Shown: one piece after another, positions 1 to 6,413 of the stretch
Position numbering within the stretch: position 1 is the stretch's first letter
Layout: each line of letters begins with the position of its first letter
From: QVMM01 sp047030855
GTDB taxonomy: Bacteria > Bacteroidota > Bacteroidia > Bacteroidales > Dysgonomonadaceae
Assembly (NCBI GenBank): GCA_047030855.1
Contig: JBKYIJ010000006.1
Coordinates: 1-10,739 of the forward strand
Reading direction: 5' to 3'
DNA length: 10,739 bases
Translations under genes and position numbers: made by a program
The notes under the pieces: model-generated
Database searches by the model: none
What the model saw: the letters and a program-made list of their open reading frames with translations, nothing else
What the model was told of the DNA's origin: nothing

Positions 1-10
1 AATTCAGATT

Positions 11-16
11 GGAGGT
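11..16 (+). promoter_or_regulatory. Ribosome binding site of sigma-like gene
   Basis: GGAGGT lies 8 nt upstream of the ATG at 25, which fixes that start. The same site with identical flanks recurs before the second copy of the gene at 7573-7578. Confidence 0.85.
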
Positions 17-24
17 AAAACGGT

Positions 25-453
25 ATGGCTTACAACAAAGCCAGAGAAGAAAGGAAATGGCGGCTCTGGAAAGAAGCCGAAGAAAAACAGTTAAGGAAGC
101 TCGGCGTTGATGAAAGTACCATTGAAACGCTCCGTTCTCACGATTGGGCGATTTTCAATTCAGACAGGCGGTACTATCAGCGTATGCAGGAAGCGGGTAC
201 ATACCTTGAGGGAGTTGCCGATGACACGCAGCAGCCCGAAATAAAGACGGTTGAGGACTTTCTGGACAGTATCGAAAATCAGCAGCTCTATCAGATTTTG
301 ATTAAGGTGGACAAGCTGACCCTGCAAATCGCCTTGATGAAGATGCAAGGCTATTCCACTCGTGAAATAGCCCTCTCTCTCAACATCACGGAGAAAGCTG
401 TTTACAGGCGAATGGACAGGCTCAAAGAAAAATTAAAAAAGTTTTTTGAGTAG
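25..453 (+). CDS. Sigma-70 region-4-like helix-turn-helix protein (intact copy A)
   Basis: This is a 142-aa cytoplasmic protein. The first 30 residues are highly charged (start MAYNKAREE) and the C-terminal part (about residues 75-142) resembles sigma-factor region 4: a helical stretch followed by a helix-turn-helix around GYSTREIALSLNITEKAVYR and a basic tail. There is no region 2, so it is not a complete sigma factor; it more likely acts as a DNA-binding or sigma-like regulator of element genes. Such small proteins are common in clostridial integrative elements, often near the recombinase. The ATG has a good GGAGGT site, and a hairpin terminator follows at 481-521. A second copy, about 95% identical by eye but broken, lies at 7587-8014, so this is the intact member of a duplicated pair. 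The target genes are unknown. Confidence 0.8.
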   Translation: MAYNKAREERKWRLWKEAEEKQLRKLGVDESTIETLRSHDWAIFNSDRRYYQRMQEAGTYLEGVADDTQQPEIKTVEDFLDSIENQQLYQILIKVDKLTLQIALMKMQGYSTREIALSLNITEKAVYRRMDRLKEKLKKFFE

Positions 454-480
454 AGGGGAAAACGCAGTTCCCCACAGGCT

Positions 481-521
481 ACAGGGTGAGAGGATAAAAT
501 CCTCACACCCTGTTTTCCTTT
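481..521 (+). terminator. Rho-independent terminator after sigma-like copy A
   Basis: Stem 481-495 pairs with 499-513 (15 bp, one mismatch) around a 3-nt loop, followed by TTTTCCTTT. The T-tract is on the plus strand only, so it ends the sigma-like gene's transcript. It also lies just beyond the 3' end of the convergent kinase gene, where the hairpin could protect that mRNA end. Confidence 0.85.
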
Positions 522-533
522 GTGTTTAATTGA

Positions 534-1922
534 TTATAAGGGCAAGCATATTTTGACTTCAAGCCCACCATATTCACTATGTCCTATTTCTACCGTCCCT
601 TTGTGATCAGCAGCAATTTGTTTCACAATCAGCAAGCCTAAGCCGTGGCGTTGCTCTGATGTATTTTCATCACAAACCATATAGTGAGGGGAATTATTCA
701 GCTTGTCGACTTGTTCGTCTGTAGCCACTACTCCATTATCTGAAACAACTATCTTACAGACTTTACCGTGTTCTTCCTTGACAGCAACATAAATAGTGCA
801 ACCATTTTCATTATGGTTTATGCTGTTTTGTATCAAATTGCTGACAGCTCTTTTTATCAAATCTTTATCGGCATTTATGATAACGGTATTCAAGTTACTG
901 TCGGTAAGCCACTCAATAGGATATTTACCGCTAATATCCAAGTTGATGAAATCTACCACTACCTGCCGAACAACAGAAATAAGATTAACCTGCGCAATAT
1001 GTGTAGGCTGCATATTATACTCCAATTTTGAAGCAAGGTTAAGGTCGTTTATGAGGTTTTTCATTCGTTGGCTCTGCTTAACAATAACCGCAGCTTTTTG
1101 CCGTTCTTCTTCTGGCAATTGTTTGTTGCTTTCCAACTGACTTGCATAACCCATAACCATTGAAAGAGGTGTGCGTATATCGTGAGATACTCCTGCAATC
1201 CAATTTGCTCTTGCTGTTTCTTTTTTCTTAAGCTGATAATTCTGGCTTTGAAGCACCTCAGAAGTTTGATTGATGTTTGCAGCTATTTCTGAGAGTACGC
1301 CTTTTTCCTTAAGCACAACAGGTTGCCCTGTGTGCAATGCCTGAATGCCGTCCGTTATAGGCTTTACAGACTTCAGTAGCTTAGTGTTCGCTGCCATATA
1401 AATAAGAAAAATGATTAAAACATTCAGAGCTAAAACAATGAGAATGGTTTTGGGCAAGTTGGCAATAAATTGATAATCCCAACTCGGCCACATATGTTTC
1501 CAGTAGCTGTCTCTTGGATACCCAAGAATAATCAGCCCATCTTCGCCTTCGCCTGTGAAGGTTGGGTATCCGTCAATATATCCACGGGTGGTATTGGCAA
1601 TATCGGAAGCTGTATATTCCAGAGGAACAGTATCGGGAAGATTGTCCGAATGCCAGACGCATTCTCCCGTTGCGTTATCAATGTAAACAGCCCACACATT
1701 CTGAGCGTTCAGCTCCTCAATCATTTCATCAGACATCTTATAGCCTTGCTCTGATTTTTCCATACTTTCTGCGGCTTGCTCTGCCGTAGTCCACGGAGAG
1801 CCATTTGGTGCTTGTGTGGCAGTTATGATTGCTAAGACGGCAAAATTTATAACAAGAATTAAAAGCGAACTTAACATCAAAATGCCCACAAAGCGTTTGA
1901 TTAGCTTTGGTACGCTTTTCAT
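534..1922 (-). CDS. Sensor histidine kinase of a two-component system, lantibiotic-responsive type
   Basis: This 462-aa membrane kinase would sense an extracellular signal, autophosphorylate on histidine and pass the phosphate to the adjacent regulator. Transmembrane segments lie at about residues 10-34 and 156-178 and enclose an external domain of about 120 residues. A HAMP-like linker spans about 180-235. The H-box is SHDIRTPLS with His247, the N-box NLIQNSINHN (362-371), the G1 box DNG (395-397) and the G2 box GLGL (427-430), so all catalytic motifs are present. The start is the ATG one base after the regulator's stop codon, implying translational coupling. Domain layout and context match kinases that control peptide-antibiotic resistance transporters (NisK/SpaK or CprK type; established for those families). 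The ligand here is inferred, not shown. Confidence 0.9.
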   Translation of the reverse strand: MKSVPKLIKRFVGILMLSSLLILVINFAVLAIITATQAPNGSPWTTAEQAAESMEKSEQGYKMSDEMIEELNAQNVWAVYIDNATGECVWHSDNLPDTVPLEYTASDIANTTRGYIDGYPTFTGEGEDGLIILGYPRDSYWKHMWPSWDYQFIANLPKTILIVLALNVLIIFLIYMAANTKLLKSVKPITDGIQALHTGQPVVLKEKGVLSEIAANINQTSEVLQSQNYQLKKKETARANWIAGVSHDIRTPLSMVMGYASQLESNKQLPEEERQKAAVIVKQSQRMKNLINDLNLASKLEYNMQPTHIAQVNLISVVRQVVVDFINLDISGKYPIEWLTDSNLNTVIINADKDLIKRAVSNLIQNSINHNENGCTIYVAVKEEHGKVCKIVVSDNGVVATDEQVDKLNNSPHYMVCDENTSEQRHGLGLLIVKQIAADHKGTVEIGHSEYGGLEVKICLPL

Positions 1923-1923
1923 A

Positions 1924-2628
1924 CTATTTGTCCCCCACGATGAGCTTGTATCCTAAGCCCTTAATCGTTATCAGAGAAACAGGCTGCGAAGGATTGACTT
2001 CAATCTTTTCACGAATGCGGCGAATATGCGTCATTAGAGAATTTTCATATCCATACGGATTGTCGCCCCAAGCAGCTTCGCATAAGGCGTCAAGTGTAAC
2101 AATGCGCCCTGCGTTTCGGTATAACGCTGCAAGAATATCGTACTCTTTTGCCGTGAGCGCAATATGTTCTCCGTTTTTTATGACTTCGGCACGGTCAAAA
2201 TCTATCTCGCTGTCCGACAGCTTGACAATCGGATTTTCGCCTTTATAACTTCTGCGGAGAATAGCGTTTACACGATAGATAAGCTCTTTGGGCAAGAACG
2301 GCTTAACAATATAATCGTCCGCTCCAAGTCCAAATCCACGGAATTTATCATCATCTTCTCCACGAGCAGTTAAAAACAGCACGGGATAATCGGACTTGTT
2401 TTTTAATTGCTTCATAAGGTCAAAGCCATTGCCATCAGGCAGCATTACATCAAGAATTGCAAGCTCTGGCTGAAATGTCTCTGCTATACAAAGAGCTTCT
2501 TTAACCGTTTTCGCTGTTTTCACATTGCAAAAGCCCTCATTTGCAAAGATGGAAGAAACCATATCTAAAAGCTCCTGCTCATCATCAACAAGCAAGATGC
2601 GTTTTTGCTTTAAGTAGTCAAAATCCAT
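1924..2628 (-). CDS. OmpR/PhoB-family response regulator
   Basis: This 234-aa regulator has a receiver domain (about residues 9-125) and a winged-helix DNA-binding domain (about 134-232). The receiver shows the acidic pair D15/D16, the phospho-acceptor D60 in ILDVMLPDGNG, T87 and K109 (VKPF). The effector end contains the typical LTAKEYDIL and GLGYKL motifs. I chose the ATG at 2628 (MDFDYL) because an AAAGGGGGG ribosome site sits about 7 nt upstream; the longer frame to 2655 begins at a codon that overlaps the predicted -10 box. It is followed 1 bp later by the kinase gene, forming one operon. It most likely activates the divergent ABC transporter operon through the 11-bp-phased repeats at 2700-2738, and may regulate its own promoter. 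Confidence 0.92.
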   Translation of the reverse strand: MDFDYLKQKRILLVDDEQELLDMVSSIFANEGFCNVKTAKTVKEALCIAETFQPELAILDVMLPDGNGFDLMKQLKNKSDYPVLFLTARGEDDDKFRGFGLGADDYIVKPFLPKELIYRVNAILRRSYKGENPIVKLSDSEIDFDRAEVIKNGEHIALTAKEYDILAALYRNAGRIVTLDALCEAAWGDNPYGYENSLMTHIRRIREKIEVNPSQPVSLITIKGLGYKLIVGDK

Positions 2629-2653
2629 TTTAACGCCCCCCTTTGTGTATATC

Positions 2654-2662
2654 ATTATAACA
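2654..2662 (-). promoter_or_regulatory. Extended -10 promoter of the regulator-kinase operon
   Basis: On the minus strand the sequence reads TGTTATAAT: a perfect TATAAT -10 (plus-strand 2654-2659) with the extended-10 TG motif. No good -35 is seen at 17-18 bp (TAAAAA or CTAAAA only), which fits an extended-10 promoter. A perfect 12-bp palindrome, CACATATATGTG (2661-2672), lies in the spacer and overlaps the TG motif, so it could be an operator. Confidence 0.65.
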
Positions 2663-2699
2663 CATATATGTGCTTCTTTTTAGTGTGCAAATAAAAAGT

Positions 2700-2738
2700 A
2701 AGGTAAATGTAAGGTAGAGAGAAGGTTGCTGCAAGGTT
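2700..2738 (+). promoter_or_regulatory. Four AAGGT direct repeats with 11-bp period: predicted response-regulator binding array
   Basis: AAGGTA starts at 2700 and 2711, and AAGGTT at 2722 and 2733, each separated by a 5-nt spacer (AATGT, GAGAG, GCTGC). An exact 11-bp period puts all four on one DNA face. OmpR-family dimers are known to bind direct repeats of this spacing, so two tandem dimers are expected. The array ends 7 bp before the -10 hexamer of the transporter promoter and covers the -35 position, which is typical of activator-dependent promoters. That the neighbouring regulator is the binder is inferred. Confidence 0.75.
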
Positions 2739-2739
2739 G

Positions 2740-2759
2740 GCAAGTTAAAATAAACTTGC
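2740..2759 (+). promoter_or_regulatory. Inverted repeat over the -10 box: possible repressor operator
   Basis: GCAAGTT (2740-2746) and AACTTGC (2753-2759) form a perfect 7-bp inverted repeat around AAAATA. It covers the -10 and probable start site. A dimeric repressor could bind here; the GntR-type protein encoded at 5991 in the same operon is the obvious candidate (inference). There is no T-tract after it, so it is not a terminator. Confidence 0.45.
2746..2751 (+). promoter_or_regulatory. -10 box of the transporter operon promoter
   Basis: TAAAAT matches the -10 consensus at 5 of 6 positions. The -35 position (about 2723-2728, AGGTTG) is poor and falls inside the AAGGT array, so the promoter should depend on the activator. 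The predicted transcript starts near 2757-2759, leaving a leader of about 25 nt before the ATG at 2785. Confidence 0.55.
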
Positions 2760-2784
2760 AATGATGAGAAAGGAGCAAAACACT

Positions 2785-3540
2785 ATGAATATCATTGAAA
2801 CTCAAAATCTGACAAAATCATACGCTGATTTTACAGCCGTATCGAATGTCAATCTGCATATCCCAAAAGGAGCTGTATATGGCTTTCTCGGCCCGAACGG
2901 TGCAGGAAAATCTACAACAATGAAGATGTTTTTAGGACTTACAAAACCTACAAGCGGCTCGTTTACCATTGATGGGAAAAAGTACCCTGAAGCAAGAGTA
3001 GAAATTTTGAAAGAAGTAGGCTCATTCATTGAAGCACCTGCTTTTTACGGAAATTTAAGCGGTGAAGAAAACTTGGAAATTGTCCGTAAGATATTAGGAC
3101 TGCCGAAGTCCTCTGTGTCTGAAGCACTTGAAATCGTAGGGCTTACACAATTCAGGAAGCGTCTTGCAAAAAAATATTCCCTCGGAATGAAGCAGAGGTT
3201 AGGGCTTGCAAGTGCTTTAATCGGTCAGCCGCCGATTTTGATTTTGGACGAGCCGACCAATGGACTTGACCCTGTGGGTATTCACGAGATAAGAACGCTT
3301 ATCCGTTCTCTGCCTGAAAAGTTTAATTGTACGGTGTTTGTATCATCACATCTGCTGTCGGAAGTTGAGCTGATGGCGGATACAGTCGGCATCTTAAATC
3401 ACGGGCGCTTACTGTTTGAGGGAACGCTTGAACAACTCAGAAGCGGTGCCGCCGCACAAGGGTATCCTACCGATAACTTGGAAGATACATTCCTTGCTTT
3501 GATTGACGCAGACAACCGCCAGAGAGGAGCAGCAAAATGA
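2785..3540 (+). CDS. Lantibiotic-immunity ABC transporter, ATP-binding subunit (LanF type)
   Basis: This 251-aa cytoplasmic ATPase would power export of a lantibiotic from the membrane. It has Walker A GPNGAGKST (36-44), signature YSLGMKQRL (131-139), Walker B ILILDEPTNGLDP (151-163) and the H-loop His189 (SSHLLSE). Where most ABC proteins have a Q-loop glutamine, this one reads FIEAPAFYG with Glu83. This glutamate 'E-loop' is a known hallmark of LanF proteins (NukF, NisF, SpaF). The ATG at 2785 is chosen because AAAGGAG sits 9 nt upstream; the in-frame ATGs at 2761 and 2764 lie at or before the ribosome site. Its stop overlaps the next gene's start as ATGA. The same design occurs in the Clostridioides difficile CprABC resistance system. 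The exact substrate is unknown. Confidence 0.92.
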   Translation: MNIIETQNLTKSYADFTAVSNVNLHIPKGAVYGFLGPNGAGKSTTMKMFLGLTKPTSGSFTIDGKKYPEARVEILKEVGSFIEAPAFYGNLSGEENLEIVRKILGLPKSSVSEALEIVGLTQFRKRLAKKYSLGMKQRLGLASALIGQPPILILDEPTNGLDPVGIHEIRTLIRSLPEKFNCTVFVSSHLLSEVELMADTVGILNHGRLLFEGTLEQLRSGAAAQGYPTDNLEDTFLALIDADNRQRGAAK

Positions 3541-4259
3541 GCCTATCTCTGGAATATAAAAAAGCAAAGCGAACAGGATTTATCCCCGCATTTTTATGCG
3601 GCGGCATTTTGGCGGCGGCTGTACCGATTGTCAATATGGCAGTCCGTTCCGAAATGTATGTCGGACAGCAAAGTTCCCCGATGCAAATTCTAATGGGAGC
3701 AAATTGGCAAATGATGGCGATGCTTAACATTCTGCTTGTTGTTGCGGGAAGCTGCCTGTTGTATCATACAGAGTTTGCCGATAACGCAATGCAGAAAATG
3801 AAGTCACTTCCTATCAGAGAAAGTTCCATTTTCTTTGGGAAATTTGTTTTGACCTCGATTATGAGCGTGGTTGTACTTGCCATTGAAGCCGCTTCGATTG
3901 CGTTTTGCGTTTCGCACTGGTTTGAAATTGGAAATGATTTTTGGCTGGAATTGGGTAAGAACTTCGGATATTCATTTTTACTGATGTTGCCGTGTGTACT
4001 GTTATCGCTGTTGATTTCATCGGCTTGTAAAAATATGTGGGTATCTCTGGGGATTGGCGTTGTGTGCGTGTTTACTGCGACAATGTTGCCGACAAACAAC
4101 TTTATGCTTTCTCTTTTTCCTTTTGCCACTCCATTTCAAGTCTTTGTGAATACGGAAATGGCACAGGCAATGCACTATGTTTATGCGGCGATTATTGAAA
4201 TCGTTGTTATCGGGATTGCAGAGCTTGTATTTATAAAGGTTAGGAGGTCGTTTGAATGA
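3537..4259 (+). CDS. Lantibiotic-immunity ABC transporter permease (LanE type)
   Basis: This 240-aa integral membrane protein has about six hydrophobic segments, near residues 15-36, 57-76, 100-125, 143-163, 167-184 and 214-235. The layout is that of ABC-2 permeases in LanFEG transporters. The cytoplasmic loop after segment 2 contains the family-like stretch HTEFADNAMQKMKSLPI, probably the coupling region that contacts the ATPase. The start overlaps the ATPase stop by 4 nt (ATGA), and its own stop overlaps the next permease in the same way, so the three subunits are translationally coupled. It should form the membrane pore with the product at 4256. Assigning E rather than G rests on gene order only. 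Confidence 0.87.
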   Translation: MSLSLEYKKAKRTGFIPAFLCGGILAAAVPIVNMAVRSEMYVGQQSSPMQILMGANWQMMAMLNILLVVAGSCLLYHTEFADNAMQKMKSLPIRESSIFFGKFVLTSIMSVVVLAIEAASIAFCVSHWFEIGNDFWLELGKNFGYSFLLMLPCVLLSLLISSACKNMWVSLGIGVVCVFTATMLPTNNFMLSLFPFATPFQVFVNTEMAQAMHYVYAAIIEIVVIGIAELVFIKVRRSFE

Positions 4260-5026
4260 GTTTTTTATCTCTCGTCGGCGTTGAGTTTAAGAAAATAAAA
4301 CGCTCAAAGATATTTCTAATATTGTTTGCTGCGACGGTTATTCTCTGGATACCATCGATACTCAATGCCGATATGAATTTCAATATGCAGGCAGAAGGAA
4401 TTTCTCCTGAAAATAATTTTTTCATTCAAGGTTTTATGGGAATGGCGTGGTTTATGTTCCCTGCAAGTATGGTAGTGGGTACTGTTCTTTTGAGTCAAAC
4501 CGAAAGAACAAATAAAGGTATCTTAAAGATGCTCGCTTTACCCATAAGCACAGTCAAACTCTGTTTGGCAAAGTTTGTTGTGTTGCTTGCTTTAGCCGCA
4601 TCGCAGATTTTGATGATGGTTGGAATGTACTATATTAGCGCCGCCATCGTAACAGGGACGCAGGATTACAATTTTATTTTATCCCCGTTATTTGTTTTCA
4701 AAGAGGTTGGCTTTATAGCTGTTTCAACTATACCGATGCTGGCGTTTTTCTGGTTGCTTGCGGTATGTATTCAAACCCCGATTTTTTCCATCGGCATTGG
4801 TTTAGCTTCCATTGTACCGTCAGTTCTGATGATTAACACAAAAGCGTGGTTTGCGTACCCGATGTCATATCCGTTTTTCGTTATAACTTCAGAATACGGA
4901 AAACTTGCAACAAACCTTACGACTTCACAGGTAGAGCTTTTCCCGTGGATACCTGTGGCAATCGTCATCACTATTGTTTGTTTGTGCATTTCCTGCTTCC
5001 GTTTTGGGCAGGCAGAAAGGAGATAA
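4256..5026 (+). CDS. Lantibiotic-immunity ABC transporter permease (LanG type)
   Basis: This 256-aa membrane protein has hydrophobic segments near residues 18-36, 58-79, 105-131, 151-171, 174-193 and 229-248. The loop after segment 2 reads QTERTNKGILKMLALPIST, which parallels the equivalent loop of the upstream permease and is typical of ABC-2 permeases of this family. Its start overlaps the preceding stop by 4 nt. The two permeases are diverged paralogues that should form a heterodimer on two copies of the ATPase. No extracytoplasmic binding protein is encoded, as usual for immunity transporters that take peptide from the membrane. Confidence 0.87.
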   Translation: MSFLSLVGVEFKKIKRSKIFLILFAATVILWIPSILNADMNFNMQAEGISPENNFFIQGFMGMAWFMFPASMVVGTVLLSQTERTNKGILKMLALPISTVKLCLAKFVVLLALAASQILMMVGMYYISAAIVTGTQDYNFILSPLFVFKEVGFIAVSTIPMLAFFWLLAVCIQTPIFSIGIGLASIVPSVLMINTKAWFAYPMSYPFFVITSEYGKLATNLTTSQVELFPWIPVAIVITIVCLCISCFRFGQAERR

Positions 5027-5033
5027 AACTATT

Positions 5034-5318
5034 ATGAAAAACAAAATCTTGACCGCTATCAGTACCATTATGCTTTTTGTTCCGTGGACTATTTTACCTT
5101 TGCGGACTTTCGATTGGGCTTTGGAGTCGCCTGTTGCAGAAATAATGATTTCCTGCTATGCCGCATTTATGATTTTCAGTGGGATTTTTACCATCGTTTC
5201 TTATGCGAAAGCTAAGGTGCAGAACAACCTGATGAAAATTGATTTGGTGATAAATAGCCTTTATGCCGTATTCGGCGTAACTGGCTTTATTTTGATGGCG
5301 GTTACGAAGTTTTCTTAA
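5034..5318 (+). CDS. Small membrane protein of the transporter operon (unknown function)
   Basis: This 94-aa protein has about three hydrophobic segments (near residues 5-24, 33-56 and 67-91) and no recognised catalytic motif. The ATG at 5034 is chosen because AAGGAGA lies 10 nt upstream (5017-5023); the longer frame back to 4974 only overlaps the permease gene. It begins 7 bp after the LanG-type permease stop and is followed 15 bp later by the lipoprotein, so it is co-transcribed. By position it could be an accessory transporter subunit or an immunity helper, but I do not recognise the family. Confidence 0.75.
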   Translation: MKNKILTAISTIMLFVPWTILPLRTFDWALESPVAEIMISCYAAFMIFSGIFTIVSYAKAKVQNNLMKIDLVINSLYAVFGVTGFILMAVTKFS

Positions 5319-5333
5319 TGGGAGGGCTTTCAA

Positions 5334-5835
5334 ATGAAAAAGATAAAATCTCTTGTTGCCTTATCTTTGGCACTTTGTATGATGCTTTGCTTTGCAGGCT
5401 GTAGCTCTAATCACGATGAAGGAAGTTTGAAAGACAATCTGATTGAACGGATTTAATAATTGGTTGGAGTCATTCAGTAAACACGCTGTTACAAAAGATA
5501 AAAACCTTCAGGGTGAAAGGGAAAATGACATCGATGAATATACAGGCAGTTACACCGCTTCATACGATGGTTTTAACGGTGAGGAGTTTATTTTTGGCGG
5601 TACAGCTTTAGAAAGAGATAATGGAAGCAATCTGGAAGCAACTTATTCGCTGACAATTACATCTGGGAAAGCCACCCTCTATTGGCTGAGTTCAGGAGAA
5701 GAACATATCATAAGCGAAGAAAGCGCAGACGATACTTATAAATTTACACTCAGCTCAGGCGATAACTACATTGTGCTGAGGGGCGATGATTTTAGTGGAA
5801 ATCTCGAATTAACGGTTAAAGATGTGCAGGAATAA
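5334..5835 (+). pseudogene. Frameshifted secreted lipoprotein, possible lantibiotic-immunity (LanI-like) role
   Basis: The ATG at 5334 follows GGGAGGG by 7 nt. It opens a classic lipoprotein signal: a basic start (MKKIK), a hydrophobic core and lipobox FAGC with lipidated Cys23. This frame stops at TAA 5454-5456 after 40 aa. A second frame, open from 5443 to the stop at 5835, continues with NGFNNWLESF and a beta-rich, acidic domain of about 120 residues. One extra base between 5443 and 5453 (for example in GAAC) explains the break; removing it gives a 166-aa lipoprotein. No slippery heptamer is seen, so programmed shifting is unlikely. Reinitiation at TTG 5443 would give only an unexported protein. 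Lipoproteins next to LanFEG often act as LanI immunity proteins; this role is inferred from position. A sequencing error is possible. Confidence 0.75.
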
Positions 5836-6004
5836 AAAATTCAAAACCGTTTTTCGGTATGCGGTGTTGGGTATCAGCTTGACTTTTATAGGGTTACTGC
5901 TGATACCCATAGGCATACTTGCGATACTAATCCATTTTATCTGGGCTCTTGCAGACCACATTGTTTGCTGGTGTGAAAAAGGAGAAAAAGATGAATTACA
6001 ATGA
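5822..6004 (+). CDS. Small single-pass membrane protein (unknown function)
   Basis: This 60-aa protein has a basic N-terminus (MCRNKKFKTVFR), one long hydrophobic stretch (about residues 13-47) and a Cys-containing charged tail (CWCEKGEKDE). The ATG overlaps the end of the lipoprotein frame by 14 nt, and the 3' end overlaps the GntR gene by 14 nt. It has only a weak ribosome site, so translation probably depends on coupling to the upstream gene, which the lipoprotein frameshift could disturb. No homologue is recognised. The hydrophobicity and snug fit between neighbours argue that it is real. Confidence 0.55.
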   Translation: MCRNKKFKTVFRYAVLGISLTFIGLLLIPIGILAILIHFIWALADHIVCWCEKGEKDELQ

Positions 6005-6380
6005 ATGGGCTTTTCACGATATAGAGCCTATCTATTTGCAGCTTGTAAAGAAAATAGAGTATTCCATTTTGAGTACACAGCTTTCTGCGGGAGAAGAACT
6101 CCCGTCTATTCGAGCAATGGCAAAATTATTAAAAATCAGTCCCAATACCGTAATGAAAGCATATATGCGCCTGTGTCAAAGCGGTTTAATTATTTCTTCC
6201 AGAAACGGACATTATTCTGTGATTGATAACGAACAGTATATCTTGCAAGCAAAAAATGAAAAAGTACGGCAACTGTGTATTTCCTATTTGAGCAATATGA
6301 TAAGTCTTGGATTTCCCAGAGAGGAAGCAACTAACTTTTTAACGGAATATTCAAGTAAATTGAAAGAGCCGAATAAATAA
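5991..6380 (+). CDS. GntR-family transcriptional regulator, YtrA type
   Basis: This 129-aa DNA-binding protein has an N-terminal GntR winged helix (about residues 11-78). The motifs are PIYLQLVKKIEYSILSTQLS, then LPSIRAMAKLLKISPNTVMK, ending in a wing (SSRNGHYSV). The short C-terminal region of about 50 residues, with no large ligand domain, is diagnostic of the YtrA subfamily. These proteins usually repress the ABC transporter operon they belong to (established for B. subtilis ytrABCDEF). The ATG at 5991 has AAGGAG at 5979-5984. It lies inside the resistance operon, so autoregulation is likely; the inverted repeat at 2740-2759 over the -10 box is a candidate operator (inference). It would add a second control layer beside the two-component system. 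Confidence 0.88.
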   Translation: MNYNEWAFHDIEPIYLQLVKKIEYSILSTQLSAGEELPSIRAMAKLLKISPNTVMKAYMRLCQSGLIISSRNGHYSVIDNEQYILQAKNEKVRQLCISYLSNMISLGFPREEATNFLTEYSSKLKEPNK

Positions 6381-6413
6381 AATCATTAAATGTAATGCGA
6401 AAGGAGCTGTCAA

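Larger units (their letters stand above)
1..521 (+). repeat. Direct repeat, left copy (sigma-like gene plus terminator)
   Basis: The sequence from AATTCAGATTGGAGGT at position 1 through the terminator matches 7563-8080 in the same orientation. The gene part is about 95% identical by eye, with more divergence in the terminator. Similarity stops around the terminator T-tract, where copy A runs into the cargo and copy B into the sigma-70-like gene at 8100. The left limit cannot be seen because the match starts at the first base of the window. The two copies are 7562 bp apart and bracket the whole resistance cargo. Confidence 0.85.

Noticed and set aside
481..521. Bidirectional terminator for the kinase gene as well
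   Set aside because: On the minus strand the stem is not followed by a T-tract, so it is assigned only to the plus-strand gene.
2629..2655. Longer response-regulator start at 2655
   Set aside because: The region holds the ribosome site for the ATG at 2628, and the longer start codon overlaps the predicted -10 box.
2761..2784. ATG 2761/2764 as start of the ABC ATPase
   Set aside because: These ATGs lie at the presumed transcript start and before the AAAGGAG that serves ATG 2785.
3764..4129. Minus-strand open frame inside the LanE-type permease
   Set aside because: It shadows a clear membrane protein gene, with no ribosome site or recognisable domain.
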